Shown piece after piece: positions 1 through 7,105 of a stretch of DNA of 64,000 nucleotides. The DNA lies in the NCBI GenBank assembly GCA_910585455.1, contig CAJUEL010000006.1, forward strand, positions 1 to 64,000, read 5' to 3'. Origin of the DNA: an uncultured Eisenbergiella sp. (GTDB taxonomy: Bacteria; Bacillota; Clostridia; Lachnospirales; Lachnospiraceae). The notes beneath the pieces are model-generated. The model did no database searches. It worked only from the letters and a program-made list of their open reading frames with translations, and was not told the DNA's origin. Position numbers and translations under genes: made by a program. Each line of letters opens with the position of its first letter. The first letter of the stretch is position 1.

Positions 1-1
1 T

Positions 2-280
2 ACGGCACAAGGCTCAAAAATGGACTATGATACAGGTAAGTTCATCGATGGATTTATCCAATCGAATGACCGGCCTGTATGGGATATGCTTCCCGGTGAT
101 GTAACGCAACGACTTCCGGCAGGGAAATGGAGGAACCCTGACCGCAACGAGCGTGCCAAGGAGAGCGAAACGCCGCCTGAGATGGGGGCAGGAACGACAA
201 CAGAAAGAACCGGCAGAACGAACACCAAAACGATACCGAAACACAACAATTCCACAGGGCATAGCCTGCCCTGTCCGTAA
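2..280 (+). CDS. Partial hypothetical protein of element A (C-terminus only)
   Basis: The frame is open from the left edge and ends at a stop near 280, so only the last 92 codons are visible. The tail is polar, rich in Thr, Arg, Asn and Pro, and looks disordered. I do not recognise a family. The last codons overlap a 6-bp hairpin (CAGGGC 255-260 / GCCCTG 268-273). It precedes the small transposon genes of a Tn1549-like element, so it is probably another accessory gene of that element. An internal ATG at 20 exists, but the frame continues upstream of it. Confidence 0.4.
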   Translation, partial: TAQGSKMDYDTGKFIDGFIQSNDRPVWDMLPGDVTQRLPAGKWRNPDRNERAKESETPPEMGAGTTTERTGRTNTKTIPKHNNSTGHSLPCP

Positions 281-290
281 TACGAAAGGA

Positions 291-331
291 GATTTTCAGG
301 CGGTTCTATGACCGCATTTTCCCTGAAAATC
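291..331. repeat. Two-tier inverted repeat between element A genes
   Basis: GATTTTCAGG (291-300) pairs perfectly with CCTGAAAATC (322-331), and an inner GCGGT/ACCGC stem (300-304 / 311-315) closes a second hairpin. No T-run follows, so it is not a classical terminator. It lies between the partial gene and the 63-aa gene. It could act in RNA as an attenuator or processing site, or in DNA as a protein site. Confidence 0.5.
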
Positions 332-361
332 ACCCCGAAACGCTACACAAAAACCCACTGT

Positions 362-403
362 CCGCCCGTTCCGGCTGTTACCGCTGAACCGGGCGGCTTT
401 TTT
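362..403 (+). terminator. Rho-independent terminator or leader attenuator
   Basis: CCGCCCG (362-368) pairs with CGGGCGG (390-396), followed by C and six T residues (398-403). It sits just upstream of the ribosome binding site of the 63-aa gene, so it may end the upstream transcript or attenuate the genes that follow. Confidence 0.65.
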
Positions 404-417
404 ATGAAGGAGGCACT

Positions 418-609
418 ATGCCGAGAATGTCAAAGAAACAGAAGAAAGAGCTTGCTTTCTTCCTAAACGACCGGGGGCGCAGGAGCTACAACGAACTCTG
501 CCGGAAATGCCAGCATGAGTGCAGGCAGAGCTTCCGGGAAGTCATCATCGCCTGCCCTCACTATCTATCCAAACGAGCAAAAAGGAGGACACAGCCCAAT
601 GGACTATGA
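418..609 (+). CDS. Small conserved transposon protein with Cys residues
   Basis: This 63-aa basic protein starts after AAGGAGG with good spacing. It contains C-x2-C-x3-C plus a fourth Cys (CRKCQHEC and IACP), which could bind zinc, and a Lys/Arg-rich C-terminus. Similar small proteins are common beside the replication and mobilization genes of Tn1549-type elements, but their role is unknown to me. Its end overlaps the start of the RepA-like gene at 599, so the two are probably translated together. Confidence 0.6.
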   Translation: MPRMSKKQKKELAFFLNDRGRRSYNELCRKCQHECRQSFREVIIACPHYLSKRAKRRTQPNGL

Positions 610-937
610 ATTTATGATAACCGGGACACCCCTGCCGCCCTGTATGCCGCTCCCAAAGGCGGCGCTCCGCCTGTCGGTCAGCAATACGGCAAAGGTCATG
701 TATGCCCGGTTGCTGGATGAAATCCTGACAAGGGGAATTGAAGATTGCAACGGAATCCTGTTCGTCTGCTTCCCCGTCACAAAACTGGCGGCGGCGCTTT
801 CCAGAAGCCCCCAGACCTGCAAACGCTCCCTGAATGAACTGGAGCAGGCCGGAATGATAATGCGTGTCCGCCAGCGCATCGGGGAAGCCAGCCACATCTA
901 TATCCTGCTCCCAAAGGAGGATACCACCCATGAATGA
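599..937 (+). CDS. RepA N-terminal-like winged-helix replication protein
   Basis: This 112-aa protein resembles the winged-helix N-terminus of RepA-type initiators found in Firmicute plasmids and conjugative transposons. The visible pattern is PPCMPLPKAAL, then MYARLLDEIL, then VCFPVTKLAAALSRSPQTCKRSLNELEQAG (a helix-turn-helix reading) and a beta-wing ending SHIYILLP. The ATG at 599 follows AAAAGGAGG, which decides against the longer frame from 515. Only the DNA-binding part is present, so it may regulate rather than initiate replication. It overlaps the next gene by 8 bp. Confidence 0.65.
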   Translation: MDYEFMITGTPLPPCMPLPKAALRLSVSNTAKVMYARLLDEILTRGIEDCNGILFVCFPVTKLAAALSRSPQTCKRSLNELEQAGMIMRVRQRIGEASHIYILLPKEDTTHE

Positions 938-1223
938 AAAGCTGGAAAAACTGAATCAGGAAATCGAAAAGACCGAAGCGAAACTGCGGCGGGCACAGCA
1001 TAGAGAGAAAATGCTGGAACACCAGATAAAGACCCTGAACCGGAAGGAACGGACGCACCGGCTCTGCACCAGAGGGGCAATGCTGGAAAGCTATCTCCCC
1101 CACCCGGAAGCCATATCAGACGGGCAGGTCAATACGTTCTTAAAGATACTTTTCCATAACAGCGGCACAAGGCAGCTTATGGAAAAATTTTTTTTAGACA
1201 ACAGGAAGGAGGACACCGAATGA
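930..1223 (+). CDS. DUF3847-like transposon protein
   Basis: This 97-aa protein has a charged coiled-coil N-terminus (residues 1-45, heptad-like Leu spacing) followed by a short conserved tail with the motif TRGAMLESYL. This layout matches the DUF3847 family of conjugative elements. The ATG at 930 follows AAAGGAGG, which decides the start. It overlaps the preceding gene by 8 bp and ends in an ATGA overlap with the next, so the three genes form one translational unit. Function is unknown. Confidence 0.65.
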   Translation: MNEKLEKLNQEIEKTEAKLRRAQHREKMLEHQIKTLNRKERTHRLCTRGAMLESYLPHPEAISDGQVNTFLKILFHNSGTRQLMEKFFLDNRKEDTE

Positions 1224-1735
1224 AATTTTCAAAAAGCGAGCTGGACATCATTTACCAGTATGCCGCCCCAACCAAAGCAGAAACCCTTGCGGGCATGAAA
1301 GAAATCGTGCCGGTGATAAAGGACTTGCTGACAAAAGCAATCGTGGAGAACGCAATCCGAAAACTGGAAAAGATACCGGAGCCGGAGTGCAGCCAGTTTG
1401 TCGCCGCCACAAAAGCCCGGTTCCTTGCAGAGCGTGACAACTCCATCCGCCAGCGGCTTGCGGCGGCAAAAATGCAGGAGCCGATTATGCAGGGGCATGA
1501 CCTGTCAGGAGAAGAACGATTCCTGCCACAGACCCGGCACATGATTACACTGGAAGTACAGAAAGACTGCTTTGTCGGTTTTAAAGGAGAGCGCTTCCGT
1601 TTCTATCTCTCTGATGAGGGCTACCGGAACGCAAAGCACAGCGAACAGGAAGGAGAAATCAAGATAAAAAGCCATGCCGCCGTTGTTGCCGGAAAACTCT
1701 ATCCCGACAAGAAGCCGAAACAGCAGGAACGGTAA
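1220..1735 (+). CDS. Conserved conjugative-element protein of unknown function
   Basis: This 171-aa protein starts in an ATGA overlap with the preceding gene. The N-terminal 60 residues (SELDIIYQYAA, then ENAIRKLEKIPEPECS) resemble the small transposon-transfer assisting proteins, and a longer C-terminal part contains SGEERFLPQTRHMITLEV. The C-terminus is Lys-rich. I recognise the type from Lachnospiraceae transposons but know of no defined activity. Its position just before the oriT-like hairpin fits a role in mobilization, which is inference. Confidence 0.55.
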   Translation: MKFSKSELDIIYQYAAPTKAETLAGMKEIVPVIKDLLTKAIVENAIRKLEKIPEPECSQFVAATKARFLAERDNSIRQRLAAAKMQEPIMQGHDLSGEERFLPQTRHMITLEVQKDCFVGFKGERFRFYLSDEGYRNAKHSEQEGEIKIKSHAAVVAGKLYPDKKPKQQER

Positions 1736-1778
1736 AAATGCCGGAAAAATGAGAAGCTGGAAAACTCCCCTCTGAAAG

Positions 1779-1822
1779 AGGGCGCAATTATACACCACTT
1801 GGGAAGTGGTGCATTGCGCCCT
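1779..1822 (+). other. Candidate origin of transfer (oriT) hairpin
   Basis: A perfect inner hairpin, CACCACTT (1793-1800) / AAGTGGTG (1804-1811) with loop GGG, is framed by a perfect outer repeat, AGGGCGCAAT (1779-1788) / ATTGCGCCCT (1813-1822). A hairpin followed by GCGCCCT resembles the nic region of RSF1010/R1162-type (MobQ) origins. The MobA/MobL relaxase of that broad group lies about 1 kb downstream. Because the outer arms mirror each other, a nic-like sequence occurs on both strands. The rest of 1,736-2,063 holds no supported gene. Confidence 0.6.
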
Positions 1823-2063
1823 GCCGGGGGCGTCCTGCGGACAGCAGATGATTTCCGCTCCGCTCCAATCATCACAGGGGACGCTACACTTCCCCTGCGC
1901 TGGCTTTGCCAGCTACCCCTTTGTGGACTTGCCGCCCGGAATCACCTTGCGCTGCAAGCTGATTCCGTCCGACAGGTTTTACGAAATCCGGCTATACTTT
2001 TTCAGCGAGAAAGCGTATAATAGAGCCATTAACAAATCGGTATTGACAGAGGAGGTATTTTTA

Positions 2064-2465
2064 ATGGAACAGGAAGGTATGGTATCTGTATGGGCGGGTT
2101 TTTTCAAGAATGAAGAAGCTTTGATGGACTATGCCGCTGAGGAAGGGTATGACAGTGAGGGAATCCCAGCGATTTCCGCCTTTAATCAGGATTTTTTTGG
2201 CGGCGAGGATCTTTGGCCTTTCGATCCGGATTTTTGGGAGCGGGATATGGTTGAAACCACAACGGATGTTGAAGCTCTGGTTGAGCCGTTTTCCGAAGGC
2301 ACATCCATAGGCCCGGAATTGAAAAAACTTTTCCCTGACGGGTTAAGTAAGGCTTATAATGCGGCGATCCTGGTCTATAACTACCAATATGACCCGACAG
2401 AGAGCAGGCCCAATCCCCATGCGCCGGTGACTTTTTTGGGCACAGTCCCATGTGATCTGGGCTAA
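2064..2465 (+). CDS. Imm22-type immunity protein, no toxin nearby
   Basis: This 133-aa acidic protein starts with VSVWAGFFKNEEAL and continues with an aromatic- and Asp/Glu-rich middle (FFGGEDLWPFDPDFWE) and a C-terminal VTFLGTVPCD strand, the pattern of the immunity protein 22 family of polymorphic toxin systems. The ATG at 2064 follows GAGGAGG. No toxin gene with the features of a polymorphic toxin is seen in the window, so it would protect the host from toxins of others. The gene sits between oriT and the relaxase and is likely cargo of element A. Confidence 0.55.
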   Translation: MEQEGMVSVWAGFFKNEEALMDYAAEEGYDSEGIPAISAFNQDFFGGEDLWPFDPDFWERDMVETTTDVEALVEPFSEGTSIGPELKKLFPDGLSKAYNAAILVYNYQYDPTESRPNPHAPVTFLGTVPCDLG

Positions 2466-2521
2466 TGTACAGCTTCAAGTTTGTAGGACTGGAAAACTAG
2501 GGATTTTAGGAGGACAATATT

Positions 2522-2719
2522 ATGGATAAAAAAGTATTAAAGAAAATTCTCCTTGTGCTAAGTATCCTCTTCACAATATTAACTTTTGTAGGAGCTGGAT
2601 ATGTATTGCTTAATAAAGGACAGGTTAGTGCAGGATATTCAGCAATCCCTATGCTTTGGGCAGTATTGTTTATAACAGCATATAACAAAGTAAAAAAAGA
2701 TTTGGAAAGTGAGCAGTAA
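2522..2719 (+). CDS. Small two-helix membrane protein
   Basis: This 65-aa protein starts after AGGAGGACAATATT. A Lys-rich N-terminus is followed by two hydrophobic stretches (about residues 9-29 and 39-54) and a charged C-terminus. I do not recognise a family. It follows the Imm22-like gene by 56 bp, so the two may be one cargo unit. Confidence 0.5.
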   Translation: MDKKVLKKILLVLSILFTILTFVGAGYVLLNKGQVSAGYSAIPMLWAVLFITAYNKVKKDLESEQ

Positions 2720-2857
2720 CTTCCGTTTTACCGAACTGACAGCCCAACAAAAACATAATAACCCGCCGCCTACCAGCGACACACCCAAGCAGGAAATCTT
2801 TTGACAGGTTCCCTGCTCTTTTTATGCCCGGAATCTGAGAGAAAGGAGGGCGCACAC

Positions 2858-4447
2858 TTGCCATGCCCGCACTGTAAAATCACAATCGTCAAGCGGAGCA
2901 AAAACGAATCCGCCGTATCTGCCGCCGCCTACCAGAGCGGGGAGAAACTGTTCTCTGAATATGACCAGCAGCAGAAATACTACCCCTACAAGAACGAAGT
3001 CACCCACAAAGAAATACTGCTCCCGGCCAATGCGCCGCCGGAGTATGCAGACCGCAATACCTTATGGAACGCTGCCGAAGCGCAGGAAAAACAATGGGAC
3101 TCCCAGCTTGCCCGGAGGTTCGTGCTTGCCATTCCGAGGGAACTTCCCACGGAACAGTATGCCGACCTTCTCCGGGACTACTGCCGGGAGTTTTTCGTTT
3201 CCAAAGGCATGATAGCCGACTTTGCCATCCACGACAAAGGGGACGGCAACCCCCACGCCCATATCCTGCTCACCATGCGGGCGATGGACGAAAAAGGCAG
3301 ATGGCTCCCCAAATGCCACAAGGTATATGACCTTGACGGGAACGGCGAAAGAATCCGGCTCCCGTCCGGCAGATGGAAAAGCCACAAGGAGAACACCGTG
3401 GACTGGAACGACCGGAAGTACGCCGAAATCTGGCGGCAGGGATGGGCGGACACGGCCAACCGCTATCTGGAAGCCAACGACCGCCCGGAACGGCTTGACC
3501 TGCGCTCCTATGCCCGACAGGGGATTGATAAAATCCCCACCGTCCACATGGGGCCAGCCGCCTGCCAGATGGAGAAGAAAGGAATCCAGACCAGCATCGG
3601 CAACCTGAACCGGGACATCAAAGCCGCCAACTCCCTCATGCAGTCCATCCGCCAGATGGTGCGCCACTTAAAAGGCTGGATTGCCGATTTAAAAGAGAAA
3701 AAAGCCGCTCTGATGGAAGCATTGGAGCAGACGAAGGAACCGACCATACCGGAGCTGCTCTCACAGTATTTAGAACTGCGGAGCGGACAGCGTGCCGACT
3801 GGACTTCCAGAGGGAAGCTCAAAGGCACAGTTGCCGACTTCAACAAGGTACAGGCGGCAATGGATTTTCTGCGGAAAAAAGGAATCTCCACCGTGGAGAG
3901 CCTTGACACCCGGCTGGACGAAATCAGCCAGACCGCCGTTTCTGTCATGGAGAGCGTGAAAAAAAGCGAGAAGCGTATCAAAGCCATCGACACCATGCTG
4001 TCCTACATTGACAAATACGAAGCCAACAAGCCAGTCCATAAGGAGTACGCCGCTATCGGCTGGAAGAAGAAAAAGGAGCAGTTTGCGGAGAGCCACCGGG
4101 AGGAACTGGACGCTTACAATGCCGCCATCCGGTATTTGAAAGCCAACCTGAAAGGCCATTCCTACTCCCGCAAAGATTTGGAAGCGGAACGGGAACAGCT
4201 TGCTTCCGCCCTGCCGGAACAGGGGGAGGAACTGGAAGCGGTTCAGGCAGATGTAAAAGTGCTGCGGGATGTGCGCCGCTGGCTCAATCAGGTATTGCCA
4301 TCCGAGCAGTACCGACAGACCGCCGAGCCGGGGAAGAAACCGTCCGTACAGGGGAACCTGAAAGGGCGGCAGGAACGCATCCGGCAGGAGCAGGCAGAGA
4401 AACGCCAGCCGCCCCGGACACAGAAACAACAGAATATGGAACTTTAA
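2858..4447 (+). CDS. MobA/MobL-family relaxase
   Basis: This 529-aa relaxase would nick oriT and pilot the single strand during conjugative transfer of element A. The N-terminal domain has the nucleophile candidate Y25 (AAAYQSG) and the metal-binding histidines in HDKGDGNPHAHILL (H133, H135). A long helical, Lys/Glu-rich region follows (residues about 240-500), as in MobA/MobL proteins of conjugative transposons. I chose the TTG start at 2858 because GAAAGGAGGG lies 7 bp upstream and the protein then begins with PCPHCKITIVKRS, usual for the family. The ATG at 2863 is out of frame. Confidence 0.85.
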   Translation: MPCPHCKITIVKRSKNESAVSAAAYQSGEKLFSEYDQQQKYYPYKNEVTHKEILLPANAPPEYADRNTLWNAAEAQEKQWDSQLARRFVLAIPRELPTEQYADLLRDYCREFFVSKGMIADFAIHDKGDGNPHAHILLTMRAMDEKGRWLPKCHKVYDLDGNGERIRLPSGRWKSHKENTVDWNDRKYAEIWRQGWADTANRYLEANDRPERLDLRSYARQGIDKIPTVHMGPAACQMEKKGIQTSIGNLNRDIKAANSLMQSIRQMVRHLKGWIADLKEKKAALMEALEQTKEPTIPELLSQYLELRSGQRADWTSRGKLKGTVADFNKVQAAMDFLRKKGISTVESLDTRLDEISQTAVSVMESVKKSEKRIKAIDTMLSYIDKYEANKPVHKEYAAIGWKKKKEQFAESHREELDAYNAAIRYLKANLKGHSYSRKDLEAEREQLASALPEQGEELEAVQADVKVLRDVRRWLNQVLPSEQYRQTAEPGKKPSVQGNLKGRQERIRQEQAEKRQPPRTQKQQNMEL

Positions 4448-4515
4448 ACAGGCACTTGTTTTGTGATTTGAAATCGCTGGCAGGTGCCTTTTTCATTATC
4501 AGGAGGGAACGCCTA

Positions 4516-5163
4516 TTGAACGTATTTGAAGCCGTGAAGCAGTCCGTCACCACAAGGCAGGCTGCAGAGCGTTATGGAATCCATGTAAACCGGAACGGGA
4601 TGTGTGTCTGCCCGTTCCACAATGACAAGAACCCAAGCATGAAGGTTGACCGCCGCTTCTACTGCTTCGGCTGCGGAGCCACCGGGGACGTGATTGACTT
4701 CGTTTCCCGGCTCCACGGTATTGGTAGCAGGGAAGCCGCCCTCATGCTGGCACAGGACTTCTCCATCCCCTACGAGGAAAGGAAAAGCACCCAAAAACAG
4801 CCCATAAGACCACGGTTGCGGCGGGAAACCGAGGAACAGAAATTCAAGCGCATGGAGCGGCACTGTTTCCGGGTACTGTCCGATTATTACCATCTCCTGC
4901 GCCGCTGGAAGGAGGAATATGCCCCACAAAAGCCGGAGGAAGCATGGCATCCCCGGTTTGCCGAAGCCCTGCAAAATATAAGCCGTCTGGAATACCTGAT
5001 GGATGTGCTTCTCTCCAGGGACATTCAGGAGCGGGCAGCCCTTATCACAGGACACGGAAAGGAAGTGAGGAACCTTGAAAGACGAATGGCAGAATTTACC
5101 GCCCCAGATACGGCAGGAAATAGCGAACATGGCAGACAGCGCCGAGCCGCCCCGGAGCGTTGA
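4516..5163 (+). CDS. CHC2 zinc-finger primase-like protein
   Basis: This 215-aa protein has the DnaG-type CHC2 zinc-binding domain at its N-terminus: C32-P-F-H35 and C50-F-G-C53, with HNDKNPSMKV between them. No TOPRIM catalytic domain follows, only a helical, basic region. It probably recognises template DNA for the adjacent VapE-type helicase. The TTG start at 4516 is placed by AGGAGGGAAC upstream. The gene overlaps the next one by 89 bp in another frame, unusually long but common for this gene pair in such elements. Confidence 0.75.
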   Translation: MNVFEAVKQSVTTRQAAERYGIHVNRNGMCVCPFHNDKNPSMKVDRRFYCFGCGATGDVIDFVSRLHGIGSREAALMLAQDFSIPYEERKSTQKQPIRPRLRRETEEQKFKRMERHCFRVLSDYYHLLRRWKEEYAPQKPEEAWHPRFAEALQNISRLEYLMDVLLSRDIQERAALITGHGKEVRNLERRMAEFTAPDTAGNSEHGRQRRAAPER

Positions 5164-6496
5164 GGAAGTCAAGGCCATGCTGGAAACCACCGAAAAAGGC
5201 GGCTTCCGCAACAGCATCCGCAACTGCCTGACCGTGTTCCAGTGCGACCCGCTCCTTTCCGGGGCGGTATCTTACAACCTGCTGACCGACCGCACCGACA
5301 TTTTGAAGCCCATCGGCTACAAGAGAACCCCCGGAAGCCCCATGACGGACACGGACATGAAATATATCCGGCTCTATCTGGAAGAAACCTACGGCCTGAC
5401 AAGCGAGAAGAAGATTCAGGACGCTGCCGACCTTGCCGCCCACCAGAACAGCTACCACCCCGTCCGGGACTTTCTGACAAGCCTTGCGTGGGACGGAACC
5501 GGGCGGATTCGCTCCTGCCTGCGGCATTTTCTGGGAGCCGCCGATGATGACTATACCTTTGAATCCCTGCGCCTGTTTTTATTAGGAGCCATCCACCGGG
5601 CATTTTCCCCCGGCTGCAAGTTCGAGGTCATGCTCTGTCTGGTAGGAGGTCAGGGAGCCGGGAAATCTACTTTCTTCCGGCTGCTGGCAGTCAAAGACGA
5701 GTGGTTTTCCGACGACCTGCGGAAGCTGGATGACGACAACGTGTACCGCAAGCTGCAAGGACACTGGATCATCGAAATGTCGGAAATGATTGCCACCGCC
5801 AACGCAAAGAGCATTGAGGAAATCAAGTCGTTTTTGAGCCGACAGAAGGAAGTCTACAAGATACCTTATGAAACCCACCCGGCAGACCGCCCCAGACAGT
5901 GCGTGTTCGGCGGCACGTCCAATGCCCTTGACTTCCTGCCCCTTGACCGTTCCGGCAACCGCCGCTTCATCCCCATACAGGTATGCCCGGAGCAGGCGGA
6001 AACACACATCTTAGAGGACGAAGCCGCTTCCAGAGCCTATCTGGAACAGGTATGGGCGGAAGCGATGGAGATTTACAGAAGCGGCAGATGGAAGCTGACA
6101 TTCAGCCCGGAAATGGTGCGCCACTTAAAGGAACACCAGCGGGACTTCATGCCGGAGGATACCAAAGCAGGCATGATTCAGGCTTTCCTTGACAGCTACC
6201 CCGGCGATACCGTCTGCTCCAAGCAGCTTTACAAAGAAGCCCTGAACCATGATTTTGACGAGCCGAAACAATGGGAGATACGGGAAATCAACGAGATAAT
6301 GAACCAGTGCGTCACCGGATGGATTTATTTCTCCAACCCCCGGATGTTTGCCGGGTATGGCAGGCAGAAAGGATGGGAACGGGAGCAAAAGGCAGAATCC
6401 GGCGCTCCTGTCCCGGCAACCGACACCGGCAACGGGGCTAAAAAAATCCCTGACGGATTCCAGCCGGTGCCGGAGCAGATGGAGCTTCCCTTCTGA
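5075..6496 (+). CDS. VapE-type P-loop helicase/primase ATPase
   Basis: This 473-aa protein is of the virulence-associated protein E type, a superfamily 3-like ATPase found in phages and integrative elements. The middle has a Walker A motif GGQGAGKST (about residues 190-199), then a Walker B-like IIEMSEMI and the arginine-containing DRSGNRRFIPIQV. With the CHC2 protein it should unwind and prime element DNA after excision. The TTG start at 5075 follows GGAAAGGAAGTGAGG. A Pro-rich tail precedes the stop. Confidence 0.8.
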   Translation: MKDEWQNLPPQIRQEIANMADSAEPPRSVEEVKAMLETTEKGGFRNSIRNCLTVFQCDPLLSGAVSYNLLTDRTDILKPIGYKRTPGSPMTDTDMKYIRLYLEETYGLTSEKKIQDAADLAAHQNSYHPVRDFLTSLAWDGTGRIRSCLRHFLGAADDDYTFESLRLFLLGAIHRAFSPGCKFEVMLCLVGGQGAGKSTFFRLLAVKDEWFSDDLRKLDDDNVYRKLQGHWIIEMSEMIATANAKSIEEIKSFLSRQKEVYKIPYETHPADRPRQCVFGGTSNALDFLPLDRSGNRRFIPIQVCPEQAETHILEDEAASRAYLEQVWAEAMEIYRSGRWKLTFSPEMVRHLKEHQRDFMPEDTKAGMIQAFLDSYPGDTVCSKQLYKEALNHDFDEPKQWEIREINEIMNQCVTGWIYFSNPRMFAGYGRQKGWEREQKAESGAPVPATDTGNGAKKIPDGFQPVPEQMELPF

Positions 6497-6517
6497 AGAA
6501 AATCCGGTCAGGCACAC

Positions 6518-6707
6518 CCCGTTGCACACTTCATTGCCACCCCGTTGCCGACCCGGTTGCCGGGGAAAATCCCTTAAATCCGGGCTTTTCTCCCCTTTAA
6601 CAACCAAAGCAACAGAAAAATAAAAGAAAAAGTATAAAATAACCCAGCCGCCAGACAAGGATTGTTTGCGAGGTCTTTTGAAGCCCGTTGCCGGACTTCG
6701 TTGCCGC
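6518..6707. repeat. GTTGCC direct repeats between vapE and xis
   Basis: Short direct repeats with a (G/A)TTGC core begin at 6521, 6533, 6544 and 6556, spaced 12, 11 and 12 bp, about one helical turn. Two more start at 6687 and 6700. Most read CCGTTGCCG. They lie in the non-coding gap between the helicase and excisionase genes. Such phasing suggests cooperative protein binding, for example a replication iteron or a regulator of xis-int. I saw no such array in element B at the same place. Confidence 0.45.
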
Positions 6708-6750
6708 ATCCCTTTGTCTGGCTTATTTCATGTATGGAGGACAACTGCCT

Positions 6751-6984
6751 ATGGCGAATAAAAAAATGAATCTTGATGGAAAGAGTTATTCCGATATTCC
6801 GGTCTGGCGCAGATACACGCTGACCATTGAAGAAGCAGCCGGATATTATCATATCGGTGAAGGAAAGCTGCGAATGCTTATTGACACGCATCCCAATGAG
6901 GATTTTTATGTGATGAATGGAAACAGAGCTTTGATTAAACGTGAGAAATTTGAACGGTATCTGGATCACGCAACTGCTGTTTAA
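6751..6984 (+). CDS. xis: Excisionase of element A
   Basis: This 77-aa Tn916 Xis-type protein has the helix-turn-helix reading YTLTIEEAAGYYHIGEGKLRML and the wing ALIKREKFERYLD. It would bend the att arms and direct the integrase toward excision. The ATG at 6751 follows TGGAGGACAACTGCCT, which decides against upstream starts. It ends 121 bp before int, with a hairpin terminator between. Its homologue in element B (44,667) shares the EEAA, G-x-x-LR and IKR-x-x-FE pattern. Confidence 0.8.
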   Translation: MANKKMNLDGKSYSDIPVWRRYTLTIEEAAGYYHIGEGKLRMLIDTHPNEDFYVMNGNRALIKREKFERYLDHATAV

Positions 6985-7038
6985 AATTTCCTGATAAAGA
7001 AAACGGCAGATTGCCTGTATCCCATGATAAAGCTATAC

Positions 7039-7090
7039 GGAGAGCCAAATTTGTGATATTATGATATTGCAAGTCTGGCTCTCCTTTTTT
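7039..7090 (+). terminator. Hairpin terminator between xis and int of element A
   Basis: GGAGAGCCA (7039-7047) pairs perfectly with TGGCTCTCC (7076-7084), followed by six T residues. It would end or attenuate transcription from xis into int, separating integrase from excisionase expression. Element B has a differently sequenced hairpin in the same place. Confidence 0.7.
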
Positions 7091-7105
7091 GAAAGGAGAG
7101 ATTCG

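Noticed and set aside
291..331. Two-tier hairpin considered as a riboswitch or tRNA-like fold
   Set aside because: It has no known aptamer consensus and no acceptor, anticodon or T-loop pattern, so it is kept as a simple inverted repeat.
1806..2063. Long upstream extension of the Imm22-like frame, beginning in the oriT hairpin
   Set aside because: The ATG at 2064 has GAGGAGG upstream. The extension crosses the hairpin and its composition is not protein-like in most parts. The stretch at about 1,910-2,020 may be a remnant of another gene.
3770..4429. 219-codon minus-strand frame
   Set aside because: It is antisense to the relaxase and has no start context.
6518..6707. GTTGCC repeats and the two iteron clusters considered as CRISPR arrays
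   Set aside because: Repeat units are only 6-10 bp with spacers of a few bases, and no cas genes are present.
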